The notes below the pieces were generated by a model, which saw nothing but the letters and a program-made list of their open reading frames with translations, was not told the DNA's origin and ran no database searches. A program made the translations under genes and the position numbers. From Nocardia sp. NBC_00403 (lineage in GTDB: Bacteria; Actinomycetota; Actinomycetes; Mycobacteriales; Mycobacteriaceae), in the NCBI RefSeq assembly GCF_036046055.1, contig NZ_CP107939.1, forward strand, positions 6,138,001 to 6,202,000: a stretch of 64,000 nt of DNA. Reading direction: 5' to 3'. Positions 54,001-62,644 of the stretch are shown piece by piece. Positions within the stretch are counted from its first letter, which is position 1, and each line of letters begins with the position of its first letter.

Positions 54001-55975
54001 GGCGGAGAAAATACTTGCGGCACTGATGGTTACCGCAACCTCGGAGCCGGGCGTGCCCACGCCAGCGGTAGGCCCCATCCCGCCCGCGGCGTCCCAGGCG
54101 CCGGTGGTCGGCGCACCGGCGGTGATCCACACCCAGACCGCTGCGCCGCTGCCGTCCACCATGATTACCCCGGCACCGGAGCTGGATCTGCCGCAAGCAT
54201 CAGGTGCCTCGACCCCGACAACGTCCGAGGACCTGACGGCTGTGGTGCTGGGGGTGGTCGCCGACAAGACTGGTTACCCGGTGGACATGCTTGCCCCGCA
54301 CATGGAGTTGGAAGGTGACCTCGGGCTCGATTCCATCACTCGGGCCCAGGTAGCCGCCGCGCTGGCGGCGCGATTTCCGATCCTGGAGCAGCGCGCTCAG
54401 CCAATGGACCTCGGCGCACTCCAGACGGTGCACGACATTGCGGCAGCACTGCGGGACCTCACCGCGCCACAGCCGCCGGTCGGTGCCGGGCCGGCGCTGC
54501 GCCGATGGCAAACCATCACAGTTCCCACCGCGGCCTCCGGTACGCCGATGGCCGGACTGGACTCCGGTCTGCTGATCGTCACCGACGACGGTAAAGGGAT
54601 CGCGGCTCGGGTGGTCGCAGCGCTCACCGGACGCGGCTGCAGGGCGCGAATGAGCAATACCGTGCCCGAGAACGCAACCGGCGTGGTGTTCCTCGGTGGC
54701 CTCGCCGATATCACCACAGTGGACGACGCACTGGCGGTGCAACGGAATGCGTTCCGCGCGGCCCGCGCGCTGGCGCGCAATATTCGCCGGGGCGGAGCGG
54801 AAAACGCTACCGACACAACATTGTTCGTCACCGTCCAGGACACGGGCGGATCTTTCGGACCGTCTCGGGCTGATCCGGTGCGGGCCTGGCTGGGCGGAAT
54901 CGCCGCTGCGGCGCGCACAGCGGCGGCGGAATGGACCTCCGCAGGTGTGAAGGCGATCGACTGCGCACGAGGCAGCTGTGACGCCGAGTCCATCGCGCAG
55001 GCGATCGTGACCGAATTATGGTGTGGTGGTGGCGAGCTCGAGGTGGGTCTGGCCGCCGACGGCGCGCGCCATACCCTCGATCTGACCGAAACCTCCTGGC
55101 AGCCGGGGCCAGAACTCGATCTCGGGCCGGATGACGTGGTCGTGGTCAGCGGTGGCGGTCGCGGGATGACCGCACTGGCGGTTCGCGCGCTGGCGCACAC
55201 CTACCGGTCCAAGTTCGTCCTGATCGGGCGCACGCCGCTGCGGGAGGATCCCGCTCTGGCACACGCACGGACCGAGGACGAGTTGCTGCGCGTACTTGCC
55301 GGAGCGGGTACGCCACTCGCCGAAGCGCGGGCGCGAGCGCTCACAGTGATTGCCGCACGGGAGATCCGCGAAACACTGGCCGCGCTGGATCAGGTGGACG
55401 CACCGGCCCGCTATATCGAGATCGACATCCGTGATCGCCCAGGCGTGGCAGCTGCGCTGGAGCCGATCCGCGCCGAATGGGGCCCTATCACCGGTGTGCT
55501 GCACGGGGCGGGAATCCTTGCGGGCGAACAGCTCCCCGACAAGTCCGACACCCAGTTCGAGCTGCGTTTCGGGACGAAGGTCGACGGGCTGCGCACGCTG
55601 CTCGACGCGACGAGCGGCGACCCGCTCCGGCTGCTGTGCGCGTTCTCGTCGGTGGCCGGGCGCTTCGGTTACGCGGGCCAATGCGATTACGCCATGGGCA
55701 ACGAAACTCTGGACCAGGTGCTGGCGACCGAACAGGTGGCCCGGCCCGGTTGCCTGGCGCGTTCGATCCAGTGGGGGCCGTGGCAGCGCGGGATGGTCAC
55801 GCCGTCGCTGCGCGATGGTTTACTTGCCGCAGGGATCGCATTGATCGATCCGGCGGCCGGTACCGAGGCCTTTGTCGCCGAATTAGGTTATCCAGCAGCG
55901 GATCCCCGAGCATTGATCGTCGCGGACCCGGCGATTCTCGGCGTGCGATCCGCGGCCGAGGTGGTGCTGCGGTGA
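51026..55975 (+). CDS. Compact type I polyketide/fatty-acid synthase, KS-AT-ACP-KR (PfaA-like)
   Basis: GTG 51026 (GGAGG 5 nt upstream) gives 1649 residues. The KS (about 10-440) has Cys208 in DAACASS, His343 in EAHGTGT and His384 in IGHTKTAAG. The AT (about 560-880) has FPGQGSQ, Ser669 in GHSLGE and His773 in GAFHC. After an Ala/Pro-rich linker comes a single ACP (about 1065-1145) with Ser1103 in LGLDSITRAQ. The KR (structural part about 1190-1370, catalytic about 1375-1640) has SGGGRG, the Ser of FSSVAG and Tyr1555. No DH, ER or thioesterase is built in. PfaA proteins usually have several ACPs; this has one. Confidence 0.93.
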   Translation: MTTDQPRMPPIAIVGLGAILPGAADVDAFWSNVLEGRDLITDVPADRWLIDDHYDPDPEALDKTYCRRGGFVPDIAFDPMRYGIPPKNLSSTDTTQLLALVVADQVLSDVTGGVDRIDGERAAVIMGSGMLKLGGEIGARLSRPILRKVLRENDLADAEVQSICDAVTCHTAGFDEAVLPGILSNVVAGRIAAVFDLHGTNCTVDAACASSLAALAAACDELALGRADLVLTGGVDTMNDPMMFVSFSKTTALSRAGVSRPFSADADGILLGEGLAMCALKRLADAERDADQIYAVITGVGSSSDGRGSSIYHPQASGQERAIRRAYVAAGYGPETVGLVEAHGTGTPAGDKAEVAALHAVFGAAAPEAHGWCALGSVKSQIGHTKTAAGAVGVLKAALALHHRVLPPTINVTVPDPALGLHEGPFYLNTETRPWVHRAAHPRRAAVSSFGFGGTNFHLTLEEYVPRTGAMRAPRAQARPSELLLVSAGSANELLARCTDLAEELARSATAEPVRRAQQQFRSDDQVRLAICAGPAELADQIAGAMNHIRAQPDTAFGTPSGTSYAVGTPEAGRLAFLFPGQGSQYPGMGAEVAVHLPAAHEVWDRLAGPELAAAVFPRPVFSDAERDAQRRRLATTEAAQPALAAASLALLAVLEVFGVRPDCVAGHSLGELTALHAAGVLDAQSLMRLAARRGELMRDADSDGGAMLAIGMAYGEVAALITDHDMRDLWIANDNAPAQVVVAGSRESIDKLEIGLRGAVSTTRLATPGAFHCPRMASASAPMREFLREIPLRAPLLDVYRNVDGEPAPIEPDRLRDSLVDHVTDPVRFVTMISTMYDDGVRTFVEVGPGSVLMGLVGTILADRPHQRIALDRKGGSGIATLSAALGRLATLGVPITCDALWDEPRPGPIDETGMRITVNGGSFGRPYPPANGAAGLPAPNLHHPAQPATHPRAVRDNAEPTSFDADPTLVRSLLEIQRQTAQAHATYLATAEKILAALMVTATSEPGVPTPAVGPIPPAASQAPVVGAPAVIHTQTAAPLPSTMITPAPELDLPQASGASTPTTSEDLTAVVLGVVADKTGYPVDMLAPHMELEGDLGLDSITRAQVAAALAARFPILEQRAQPMDLGALQTVHDIAAALRDLTAPQPPVGAGPALRRWQTITVPTAASGTPMAGLDSGLLIVTDDGKGIAARVVAALTGRGCRARMSNTVPENATGVVFLGGLADITTVDDALAVQRNAFRAARALARNIRRGGAENATDTTLFVTVQDTGGSFGPSRADPVRAWLGGIAAAARTAAAEWTSAGVKAIDCARGSCDAESIAQAIVTELWCGGGELEVGLAADGARHTLDLTETSWQPGPELDLGPDDVVVVSGGGRGMTALAVRALAHTYRSKFVLIGRTPLREDPALAHARTEDELLRVLAGAGTPLAEARARALTVIAAREIRETLAALDQVDAPARYIEIDIRDRPGVAAALEPIRAEWGPITGVLHGAGILAGEQLPDKSDTQFELRFGTKVDGLRTLLDATSGDPLRLLCAFSSVAGRFGYAGQCDYAMGNETLDQVLATEQVARPGCLARSIQWGPWQRGMVTPSLRDGLLAAGIALIDPAAGTEAFVAELGYPAADPRALIVADPAILGVRSAAEVVLR

Positions 55976-56970
55976 ACGGCGAACCCGATGACGGTGAGTT
56001 CGCCGAGATGGCCCCTGCCCCGCGCCTACCATCGGCATCCCGCGTCGGCACCACCCCGCACGAGAAGGTGCGGGCGGGACCGAACGGCACACTCGCCGAT
56101 GCGATCGTGGAGTCGCACGCCACCACGACCGCCCTGCACGAGCGCTTCCTGCACAACCAGGCGGACTTTCACGACACCCTGTGCCGCTGGCTGGAGCGCC
56201 CGCGGGCCCGTCCGCCGATCACCGAGCGGATCCTCGACCCCGCGGCGCTGCCCTGGCTGGCCGACCACTGCCCGGACGGGCGGGTCCCGGTGCTGCCCGG
56301 TACCGCGATCGCCGATCTCATGGCCGGCGCTGCGGCGGCCCGAACTGGCTGCGCGGTAACAGGATTGCGTGCGGTCACCTTCCGGGATCGGATCACCGTC
56401 GCCGAGCCGGTCGGACTGCGCACCGAAGTGGGCGGGCAGCAACGCGAACCCTTTGTCACATTGTCGGTCCGCCGCGCATCGCGGTACACCCCGGTCGCCA
56501 CTGGATACGTGCTCTTCGACGCACACCTCCGTCCCGTCAGATTTGCCCCACTCGCGGATGCCCGCCCCGCCCCCGACCCCTACACGGCGGGGACGCTGTT
56601 CCACGGACCCTGCATGCGGTATCTGGAGTCGGTGCGCGCCAACGCACTCGGCGCCTCTGGCGCTCTCGACTGCGGGCGTGGCAACGTCCCGCCCGGCACG
56701 CTGCACCACGGACTGCTCGATGCCGCGATGCACACCATCGCCGCACTGCCCGCAGCGGGAAACGGGTTCCTGTTTCCGTATCGGATGGACTCCTTGGCAC
56801 TGTTCGAGGAACTGCCGACCACCGGCATCGTCGAGGTCGAGGCCCGTGCCGCCGGACTGCACGACCAACTGGATCTTCCGGTCTTCGACCTTCAGTTATG
56901 CTGCGGGCCAACAGTTCTCGCCGCTTTGCGGATGGTTTTCACCGGCGCTGGCCCAAGGGGCCGGGAATGA
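55972..56970 (+). CDS. Stand-alone polyketide-synthase dehydratase (double hot-dog)
   Basis: The GTG overlaps the synthase stop (GTGA), giving 332 residues. It has the DH pair: His99 in ADHCPDGRVPVLPGTA (close to HxxxGxxxxP with one extra residue) and Asp250 in LLDAAMH. The connecting FHGPCMRYLESV and the first hot-dog strand pattern TFRDRITVAEPVGLRTEV also fit PS-DH. It should dehydrate the 3-hydroxyacyl-ACP made by the KR, supplying the activity that the synthase lacks. Confidence 0.82.
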   Translation: MNGEPDDGEFAEMAPAPRLPSASRVGTTPHEKVRAGPNGTLADAIVESHATTTALHERFLHNQADFHDTLCRWLERPRARPPITERILDPAALPWLADHCPDGRVPVLPGTAIADLMAGAAAARTGCAVTGLRAVTFRDRITVAEPVGLRTEVGGQQREPFVTLSVRRASRYTPVATGYVLFDAHLRPVRFAPLADARPAPDPYTAGTLFHGPCMRYLESVRANALGASGALDCGRGNVPPGTLHHGLLDAAMHTIAALPAAGNGFLFPYRMDSLALFEELPTTGIVEVEARAAGLHDQLDLPVFDLQLCCGPTVLAALRMVFTGAGPRGRE

Positions 56971-58004
56971 CCGGGCGGACGATTCTGGTCACCGGCGGGT
57001 CCGGTGTCGTGGGCTCGCCGTTGCTGCGCACGCTGGACGTGCGCGGGCACCGGGTCATCGCGCTGGTGCACCACAAACCAGCCGGGTCCGAATCGGTCCG
57101 GGGCGATATCACGCGGCCCTGGCTCGGGCTCGATCCGCGCGAGTACCGCGACCTCGCGGCGTGCGTCGAGGTCGTCGTGCACTGCGCGGCCTCGGTGAAC
57201 TTCGGGGCTGCGGCGAAGACGCTGCACAAATTGAATGTTTCTGGTGTCGGCCATGTTTTACGATTCGTCTCAGACTCCGGTGCCCGATTGGTGCACACAT
57301 CAACCGCCTATATCGGCCACGCGGACGACGAGTCGGTCGCCCTCGGCGCCTACGCGGCCTCCAAACGCCGCGGTGAGATTCTGGTTCGCGAGTCCGGGCT
57401 GCCTGCGGCGATCGCCAGGATCTCGACGGTGATCGGAGATTCCGCAACCGGAAACATCGCCCGGCTGCAGGCCTTTCACCACATCCTCGGCGCGGCAATG
57501 GCGGGCCTGGTGCCCTTCGTGCCCAGCACGCCGGGCATGCGGGCCGATCTGATGCCCGCCGATCTCGCCGCCGCCGCCCTCGCCGCGCTGGCCGACGAGC
57601 CACCAGCCGACGACATCTACTGGATCACCGCGGGTCCCGCGGCACCGACCTTCGAACGGATCATCGACCTCGTCTTCGATGTCGCGGCGCGGCGCTATCG
57701 TGCCGACGACACCAAACCGAAGGTCTACCTGAAGGCGTTCAAACCCCGCATAGTCGCGCCCGACACCTACCGGCAGCTGCTGGCCATGCTGCGCGCCAAC
57801 GCCAACCCAAAGGTCAACATGGGCAGCCTGGCCGATCTGGACCGCCTGATCGCCGCCCACCAGACCGAACGCCTCCTCCCAACCTCACTCGCCGAAATCG
57901 CCGGAACCCACTCTCCCCCAACGGCATCCGACATCGAAAAGGCCCTGATCTCCACCTGCAACCATCTGGCCGGCTTTCCGTCCGACTACTGGAACGACCA
58001 CTGA
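56967..58004 (+). CDS. NAD(P)-dependent extended SDR, thioester/fatty-acyl reductase-like
   Basis: The ATG overlaps the dehydratase stop (ATGA), giving 345 residues. It opens TGRTILVTGGSGVVGSPLLRTL (GxxGxxG), then VVHCAASVNFG, the Ser/Thr of VHTSTAYIG and YAASKRRGE (Tyr-x3-Lys), with ARISTVIGDSATG. This pattern matches the NAD-binding_4/male-sterility and thioester-reductase group, which reduces acyl thioesters to aldehydes or alcohols. As the last gene of an operon with no thioesterase, it is the best candidate for product release. Confidence 0.82.
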   Translation: MTGRTILVTGGSGVVGSPLLRTLDVRGHRVIALVHHKPAGSESVRGDITRPWLGLDPREYRDLAACVEVVVHCAASVNFGAAAKTLHKLNVSGVGHVLRFVSDSGARLVHTSTAYIGHADDESVALGAYAASKRRGEILVRESGLPAAIARISTVIGDSATGNIARLQAFHHILGAAMAGLVPFVPSTPGMRADLMPADLAAAALAALADEPPADDIYWITAGPAAPTFERIIDLVFDVAARRYRADDTKPKVYLKAFKPRIVAPDTYRQLLAMLRANANPKVNMGSLADLDRLIAAHQTERLLPTSLAEIAGTHSPPTASDIEKALISTCNHLAGFPSDYWNDH

Positions 58005-58302
58005 CCGGGCACTAGCGCGCACCATCATCCCGCGCCTGCGCCGAGGAGCAAGATCGTCAGCCTCCTACGTGATCGAAGGTCAATGTCTCTCGGACATCCT
58101 GTTGGGCCGATGATCGTTCGGCACGATCCCGCTGTCCGTTCCGCACAAACATGGCGAGCGCTCCCGCTGGCGAGCTGCGGTTCGCCAAGTAAGTCCGGAC
58201 GCGCTGAGCTCCGACTGTCCAGAGATAGGTGGCGGCTTCGGTGGCTTGATTGCTATGCCGGTGCTCTATGACCGCCTGCCGGTGAATTTCCGTCCTCCTC
58301 GG

Positions 58303-59277
58303 TCACGAATCGGTTTCTCTGCCCCAACTGCCGCAATCAGCGTGCTGCACAGATTGTTTCGGATCGGTCAGGCGGTGGGGGTTGCTGCCGTCGCTGTTCA
58401 TCACCCAGATCTCCGAGAACATGGCTCCTTGCGCGGATGCTGGATCACAGGTGAAACGGGTGTAGACGATCTGCGTGCCGTCCGGCGAGAACGACGGGTG
58501 TGCCGCGTCGTCGGTGAGCAGTCGAATGTTCTGACCATCGACATCCATCCCTTAGATCCCGGTCCGGCCATTCCGGCCGCGGTTGCTGGCAAAGACGATC
58601 CCGGCTCCGTCCGGGGTGAAGACTGGCGCGATATTGACATACGGATCGTCCGGCAGCAGCGGCCGTGCGCCGGTTCCGTCGGATGCCATCACCCAGATAA
58701 TTCCGGAGGGTCTGGCGAACAGGATCTTCGAACCGTCCGGTGAGAATGCGGGACGGTCCGTCGATGCCTCGCCGTCAGGGTCCTCGACGGGGAAGCGACC
58801 GGACGGAACGGGGATGACGGCGCCAGGGATGACGATGCCGGAGACTTGGCCGGACGGATAGGGGTTGACGATGAGTTGCTTCAACTCGCCGCCATCGGCA
58901 TTCATCACGTAGACGGCACGGCCGCGAGTGAACGCGATCCGGGTGCCGTCGGGAGAAAACGTGGGATACCCATACCCGCCGTGGGTGAGTTTCCTGACAT
59001 TGCTGCCGTCGGGATCCATTACCGCGATGGAATACCCACCGACGACGATTTTCGAGCCATCAGGGGCAACGCTCGGACAATCGCCGTCGCCGATCCGGCT
59101 GACCCCGGTGCCGTCGGGATTCATCACGAAGATCGAGTACTGGTCGCCGTCGAACACGATCTTCTCCGAACGCGGCGACTCCTCGAGATCCGCACCGCAG
59201 CCGACGATCACCCCCGACAAAGCAACGGTGACGGCGACGGCCCGCACCAATCTTCTTGTCCCGACGATACTGCTCAC
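58303..59277 (-). pseudogene. TolB-like beta-propeller lipoprotein, interrupted by a stop
   Basis: From about GTG 59277 the frame has a signal with lipobox-like ALSGVIVGC, then PD40/TolB repeats: IFVMNPDGTGVSRI, IAVMDPDGSNVRKLT, FSPDGTRIAFTRG, FSPDGSKILFA, FTPDGAGIVFASN. An in-frame TAA at 58552-58554 interrupts it. The next repeat MDVDGQNIRLLTDDAAHPSFSPDGTQIVYTR continues in the same frame to 58303. A short tail suggests 3' loss too. Intact relatives are extracytoplasmic propeller lipoproteins. Confidence 0.75.
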
Positions 59278-59444
59278 CCAGTCCGCATCAGGTGTATGTG
59301 CCGATGGATACGGATGTTCTTCCCGGTCCCGCCCGATTCCGCCCGCCTTCACCGTGCGGCCGATGAGCATGCCGGTCCGGTGGACGATGCCGGCCCAGCG
59401 TGTGGGGGTGCGGATGTTCGACATGTCGAGCATCGTCCCCGGAC

Positions 59445-60050
59445 TCACCTCGTATGCCTTACCGATCCTGGGAATCTGGCGGCCGAGCTTGTCGAGGGCT
59501 GCTCGGCTCGAGGTTTTGGATTGTTGTCTCCTGCGGCGAGGCGCCGCCATTCGGGTGCGGCGCTCATGGGTGCGAGGGCGATGGCCTCGGGGTAGAGGCA
59601 GGCGAGCAACTTCGACGTGGTGAACGATGTTTCTTCGCGTCCCGCGGGGATAAGAACGAGGCTGCGCGCCACCCGGACGGCTTGCTGCCATTTCAGTCCG
59701 AGGGTCGGGTCCCTGATCCCATCGGTGTGCGCAGGTCATCAACGCGGTCAAGACCCCGTCGTAGGTAGCGTCCCACCCGAAACGCTGGACCAGGCGCAGG
59801 TGCTGCCGCTGTGCGGCGACAATCTCGGGGCAGCGCCGCAGCATCGGGCCGTAGCGCTCGGTATCGGGTGGGCCGATCCAATACTGGTGGCGGCCGCAGA
59901 CGTAGCGGTGGTGCGGCAGGATCCGCCACACCTCTCCGCCTTGGTCGCGGGCGTCGCAGCACGGCCAGCTTCGTTGCGGAATATGCCGGAGAGCGGCCAG
60001 TGCGCTGTCGAGGCCCGCAGTTCCGGCAGTGCGCCTGCCAGGTTGGGCTA
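59445..60050 (-). pseudogene. Frameshifted actinobacterial hypothetical gene (HHRYVCGRHQYWIGPPD family)
   Basis: One frame encodes LPHHRYVCGRHQYWIGPPDTERY and EIVAAQRQHLRLVQRFGWDATYDGVLTALMTCAHRWD. After about 59680 the natural continuation (ARSLVLIPAGREETSFTTSKLLACLYPEAIALAPMSAAPEWRRLAAGD) lies in another frame. The conserved Cys/His suggests a zinc-binding, perhaps TniQ-like, protein, but I cannot name the family firmly. Its 5' end runs into the IS element. Confidence 0.5.
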
Positions 60051-60056
60051 GCTAGC
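60051..60056 (+). repeat. Target-site duplication of the IS element, left copy
   Basis: GCTAGC directly abuts the left IS end and matches GCTAGC at 61147-61152. It fits NCTAGN, the 6-bp target known for IS481 itself. Confidence 0.8.
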
Positions 60057-61041
60057 TGTACTGACCTGAGAGGTTAGTAACGCGGCTAGCGGGCGGGTGG
60101 CCTGCGAGTGCGGTGTGGCCGCGGTGGTGATTGTAGGTGTGGAGCCAGGTGGTGAAGGCTGCGCATCGTTCAACATCGCTGCGGTAGAGCCGCGCATAGG
60201 CCCACTCGTCGGCCAGGGTGCGGTGGAAGCGTTCGACCTTGCCGTTGGTTTGGGGCCGGTAGGGACGGGTGCGTTTGTGGACCACCGGCCCTAGGGCCTC
60301 GGCGAAGGTGCGGGATCGGTAGCAGGACCCGTTGTCGGTCAACACCTTTCGGGTGATGATGCCGTTGGCGGTGAACCAGGCGTTGGCGCGTGCCCAGAAC
60401 GCGGCGGCGGTTTCCTTGCGCTCGTCACCGAGGAGTTCGGTATAGGCCAGCCGGGAATGATCATCGAGGGCAGTGTGCAGGTAGTGGTAGCCGTGCATCG
60501 GGTTGCCGTGAACATTGTTGACCCTGGTTAGCTTGTGCGCCTGGGAATTTCGGTTGCCAGCGGAACGGCCGAGCTTGCGCCAGCCACCGCCGTCGGGGAT
60601 CTTGCCGAGTTTCTTGACGTCGATGTGGATCAGATCGCCCGGGGCATCGTGTTCATAGCGGCGTACCGGTTGGCTGGTGGCGCGGTCGAGCCAGCGCAGC
60701 CGTGCCAGCCGGTAGCGGGTCAGGACCCGGTGCACCGTCGAGGGATGCAAGCCCAGTAGGTAGGCGATGCGGGCCGGTCCCCATCGGCGCAGCACACGAA
60801 CTTTGATGATGCGGCGTTCGGTGCGAGTCGGTGTCCGGCGCGGGCTGTGATGTGGTCGCGAGGACCGATCGACCATGCCCGCCGGGCCCTGCAGGCGATA
60901 GCGACCCGCCCACCTCGACGCGGTGGTGGCCGAGACCTGGAACCGTTCGGCCGCCCGGCGGAGCGGCCAACCTTCATCGACGACACAACGAGCAAGACGC
61001 AACCGGCCCAACTCCGTGAGCGGGGCATTACGGTGAGACAC
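60052..61041 (-). CDS. IS481-family transposase
   Basis: This 329-residue protein has an N-terminal helix-turn-helix (LARCVVDEGWPLRRAAERFQVSATTASRWAGRYR) and an rve integrase core. DDE candidates are Asp in LIHIDVKKLG, Asp in LTDNGSCY and Glu in NGKVERFHRTL. The frame reads through the terminal repeat (GGTCAGTACA), and its stop codon TAG is supplied by the CTAG of the flanking target duplication, outside the element proper. Confidence 0.93.
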   Translation of the reverse strand: MSHRNAPLTELGRLRLARCVVDEGWPLRRAAERFQVSATTASRWAGRYRLQGPAGMVDRSSRPHHSPRRTPTRTERRIIKVRVLRRWGPARIAYLLGLHPSTVHRVLTRYRLARLRWLDRATSQPVRRYEHDAPGDLIHIDVKKLGKIPDGGGWRKLGRSAGNRNSQAHKLTRVNNVHGNPMHGYHYLHTALDDHSRLAYTELLGDERKETAAAFWARANAWFTANGIITRKVLTDNGSCYRSRTFAEALGPVVHKRTRPYRPQTNGKVERFHRTLADEWAYARLYRSDVERCAAFTTWLHTYNHHRGHTALAGHPPASRVTNLSGQYS

Positions 61042-61146
61042 GAAGACCTCCGACAGGTGAATGCGTTCCTAGACAGCTCGCACTTCACTCGGAGGTCTTC
61101 GCCATGTCAGCTCGCCACGCCGTCACCAACGTCCATGGTCAGTACA
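60057..61146 (-). mobile_element. IS481-family insertion sequence
   Basis: A 1090-bp element. The terminal 10 bp are exact inverted repeats: TGTACTGACC at 60057-60066 and GGTCAGTACA at 61137-61146, with TGT...ACA ends typical of the family. It carries one full-length transposase on the minus strand and is flanked by GCTAGC duplications. The intact ends, ORF and duplication imply a recent, potentially active insertion. Confidence 0.92.
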
Positions 61147-61152
61147 GCTAGC
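61147..61152 (+). repeat. Target-site duplication of the IS element, right copy
   Basis: GCTAGC matches the left copy at 60051-60056 and directly follows the terminal repeat. Confidence 0.8.
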
Positions 61153-61170
61153 TCGACGGCGGTTCTCCGG

Positions 61171-62139
61171 TCACGTGTCGGAACCCACCCGTGCATCATT
61201 TGTCTCCCCTTGTTTCCGTCTGAATGTGATATTCAGCAGAGGCGATCTGGTGAATGCCCCATTGAGACGGTTCAGTAAGGGAAGGCGAGGGCGTGGATCG
61301 ATGTCGTGGAGTGCCTCGGTGAGCAAGCGGATGGGTTCGCTGCAGACGGCGTAGCGCGCATCAGGGTCTTTTGCGAGGGACCGGTGCAGGATCGCGTCGA
61401 CCTCGGGCGGCATCCAGCGTTGGCGCTTGGAGATTTCGGGAGGTGGGTCGTGTAGGTGAGCCTCTGCGGTGGCCATGAGGTTCGCGCGGGGGAACGGCGG
61501 GCGGCCGGTGAGCAGCTCGATGGCCGAGCAGGCCAGCGCGTACTGGTCCGTCGCGGGGGACACAGTGCCCGCCCGCAGCAGTTCCGGCGCGGCATACGGT
61601 ACCGATACGACCACGAAACCGTTGGTGGCCAAGGGTGGCTCGGGCCGGTGCAGCCACCGGGCCTGATCGAAGTCCGAGATCTTCACCCTCGCGGGCTCGT
61701 CCACGCCGACCAACACGTTCGCCGGCTTGATGTCGAGATGGACTGTCTCGTTGCCGTGCGCGAAATCCAATCCTGCCGCGACATGGGAGAGCACGTGCAG
61801 CACGCGCCGCAGATCAGGCTGTTGGTGCGGCATCCGCACCAACAGCGACGCCGTCGCGCCTGCCACGTACTCTCGCGCCGACCAGAGCCTACCGTCGGAT
61901 TCACCGTGTGTGTACAGCCGCACGATGTTGGGGTGCCGCAGCGCGGACAAGATGTCGAACTCGTGCACAAATCGCGCACGTGCTTCGGGTGACCGGCTGT
62001 CGTCCCGCCCCAGAATCTTCAGTGATACGGGTCGTGATCGTTCCGGATCCTCGGCCAGGTACACCTCGCTGCTGCCGCCATGGCCAAGCCTGGCCTTCAC
62101 GACGAATCTCGCAAACTGGTCGCCTGGCTCGAGTGCCAC
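61171..62139 (-). CDS. Soluble Ser/Thr protein kinase (PknB-like fold)
   Basis: This 322-residue kinase has no membrane helix. It has a glycine-rich loop LGHGGSSEVY, Lys41 in PVSLKIL, a candidate alphaC Glu60, catalytic loop HLDIKPAN (Asp136, Asn141), ISDFD in place of DFG (156-158) and APELL at 184-188. The catalytic-loop Arg of HRD is Leu and the DFG Gly is Asp, so activity may be altered and independent of the usual activation-loop phosphorylation. The C-terminal 50 residues are basic. It is near the IS but not disrupted by it. Confidence 0.88.
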   Translation of the reverse strand: MALEPGDQFARFVVKARLGHGGSSEVYLAEDPERSRPVSLKILGRDDSRSPEARARFVHEFDILSALRHPNIVRLYTHGESDGRLWSAREYVAGATASLLVRMPHQQPDLRRVLHVLSHVAAGLDFAHGNETVHLDIKPANVLVGVDEPARVKISDFDQARWLHRPEPPLATNGFVVVSVPYAAPELLRAGTVSPATDQYALACSAIELLTGRPPFPRANLMATAEAHLHDPPPEISKRQRWMPPEVDAILHRSLAKDPDARYAVCSEPIRLLTEALHDIDPRPRLPLLNRLNGAFTRSPLLNITFRRKQGETNDARVGSDT

Positions 62140-62644
62140 CGCCTCACCATAGTTCGCTGACGTCCGCCATCGACAGGAGCTACCACCCTCTCTGTTGGGA
62201 AGGCAGCCCCGGGGCCCGATGCGTCCGGGAGTGAAGTCGACACCAAGTCGGTTGTACGTAAAAGGGAAAGGACGTGCGCGATGGCGTGCACTGCGTCATC
62301 GTGTCGTCGCCGATGAACGACGGCAACGACGGTGGCTCGCTCGACACCGATAGCCATCGCTGATCCGCACGCCAAGGCCGTCGCCTCCAGGCTGGGCCCG
62401 TAGCGGGCGGCTCGAGTTCCGATGGATGGACTCCACTCGCTGCTGGCCTGGGGCCGTCCCGAACGCCGACGATCGCCATCAACCTCGTCATTCGACCCCC
62501 AAGAGTGTTCTATATAGGGAACTTTCGCCGCAGCACCGATCATCAGCAGACAGCCTGTTGCGCACCGAACTCTCCCGTATCCGCAATGCATACGCCATGA
62601 TGAGAGAGCGAATGTGAGCTCTCAATCGACGGCGGGGTTTCGAG
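62140..62644. other. Gene-free stretch
   Basis: About 500 bases between the kinase (minus) and the GAF regulator (plus), a divergent promoter region. No gene family is recognised in its open frames, and no strong dyad, tRNA or terminator was seen. A longer minus-strand frame here lacks protein-like composition. Confidence 0.35.
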
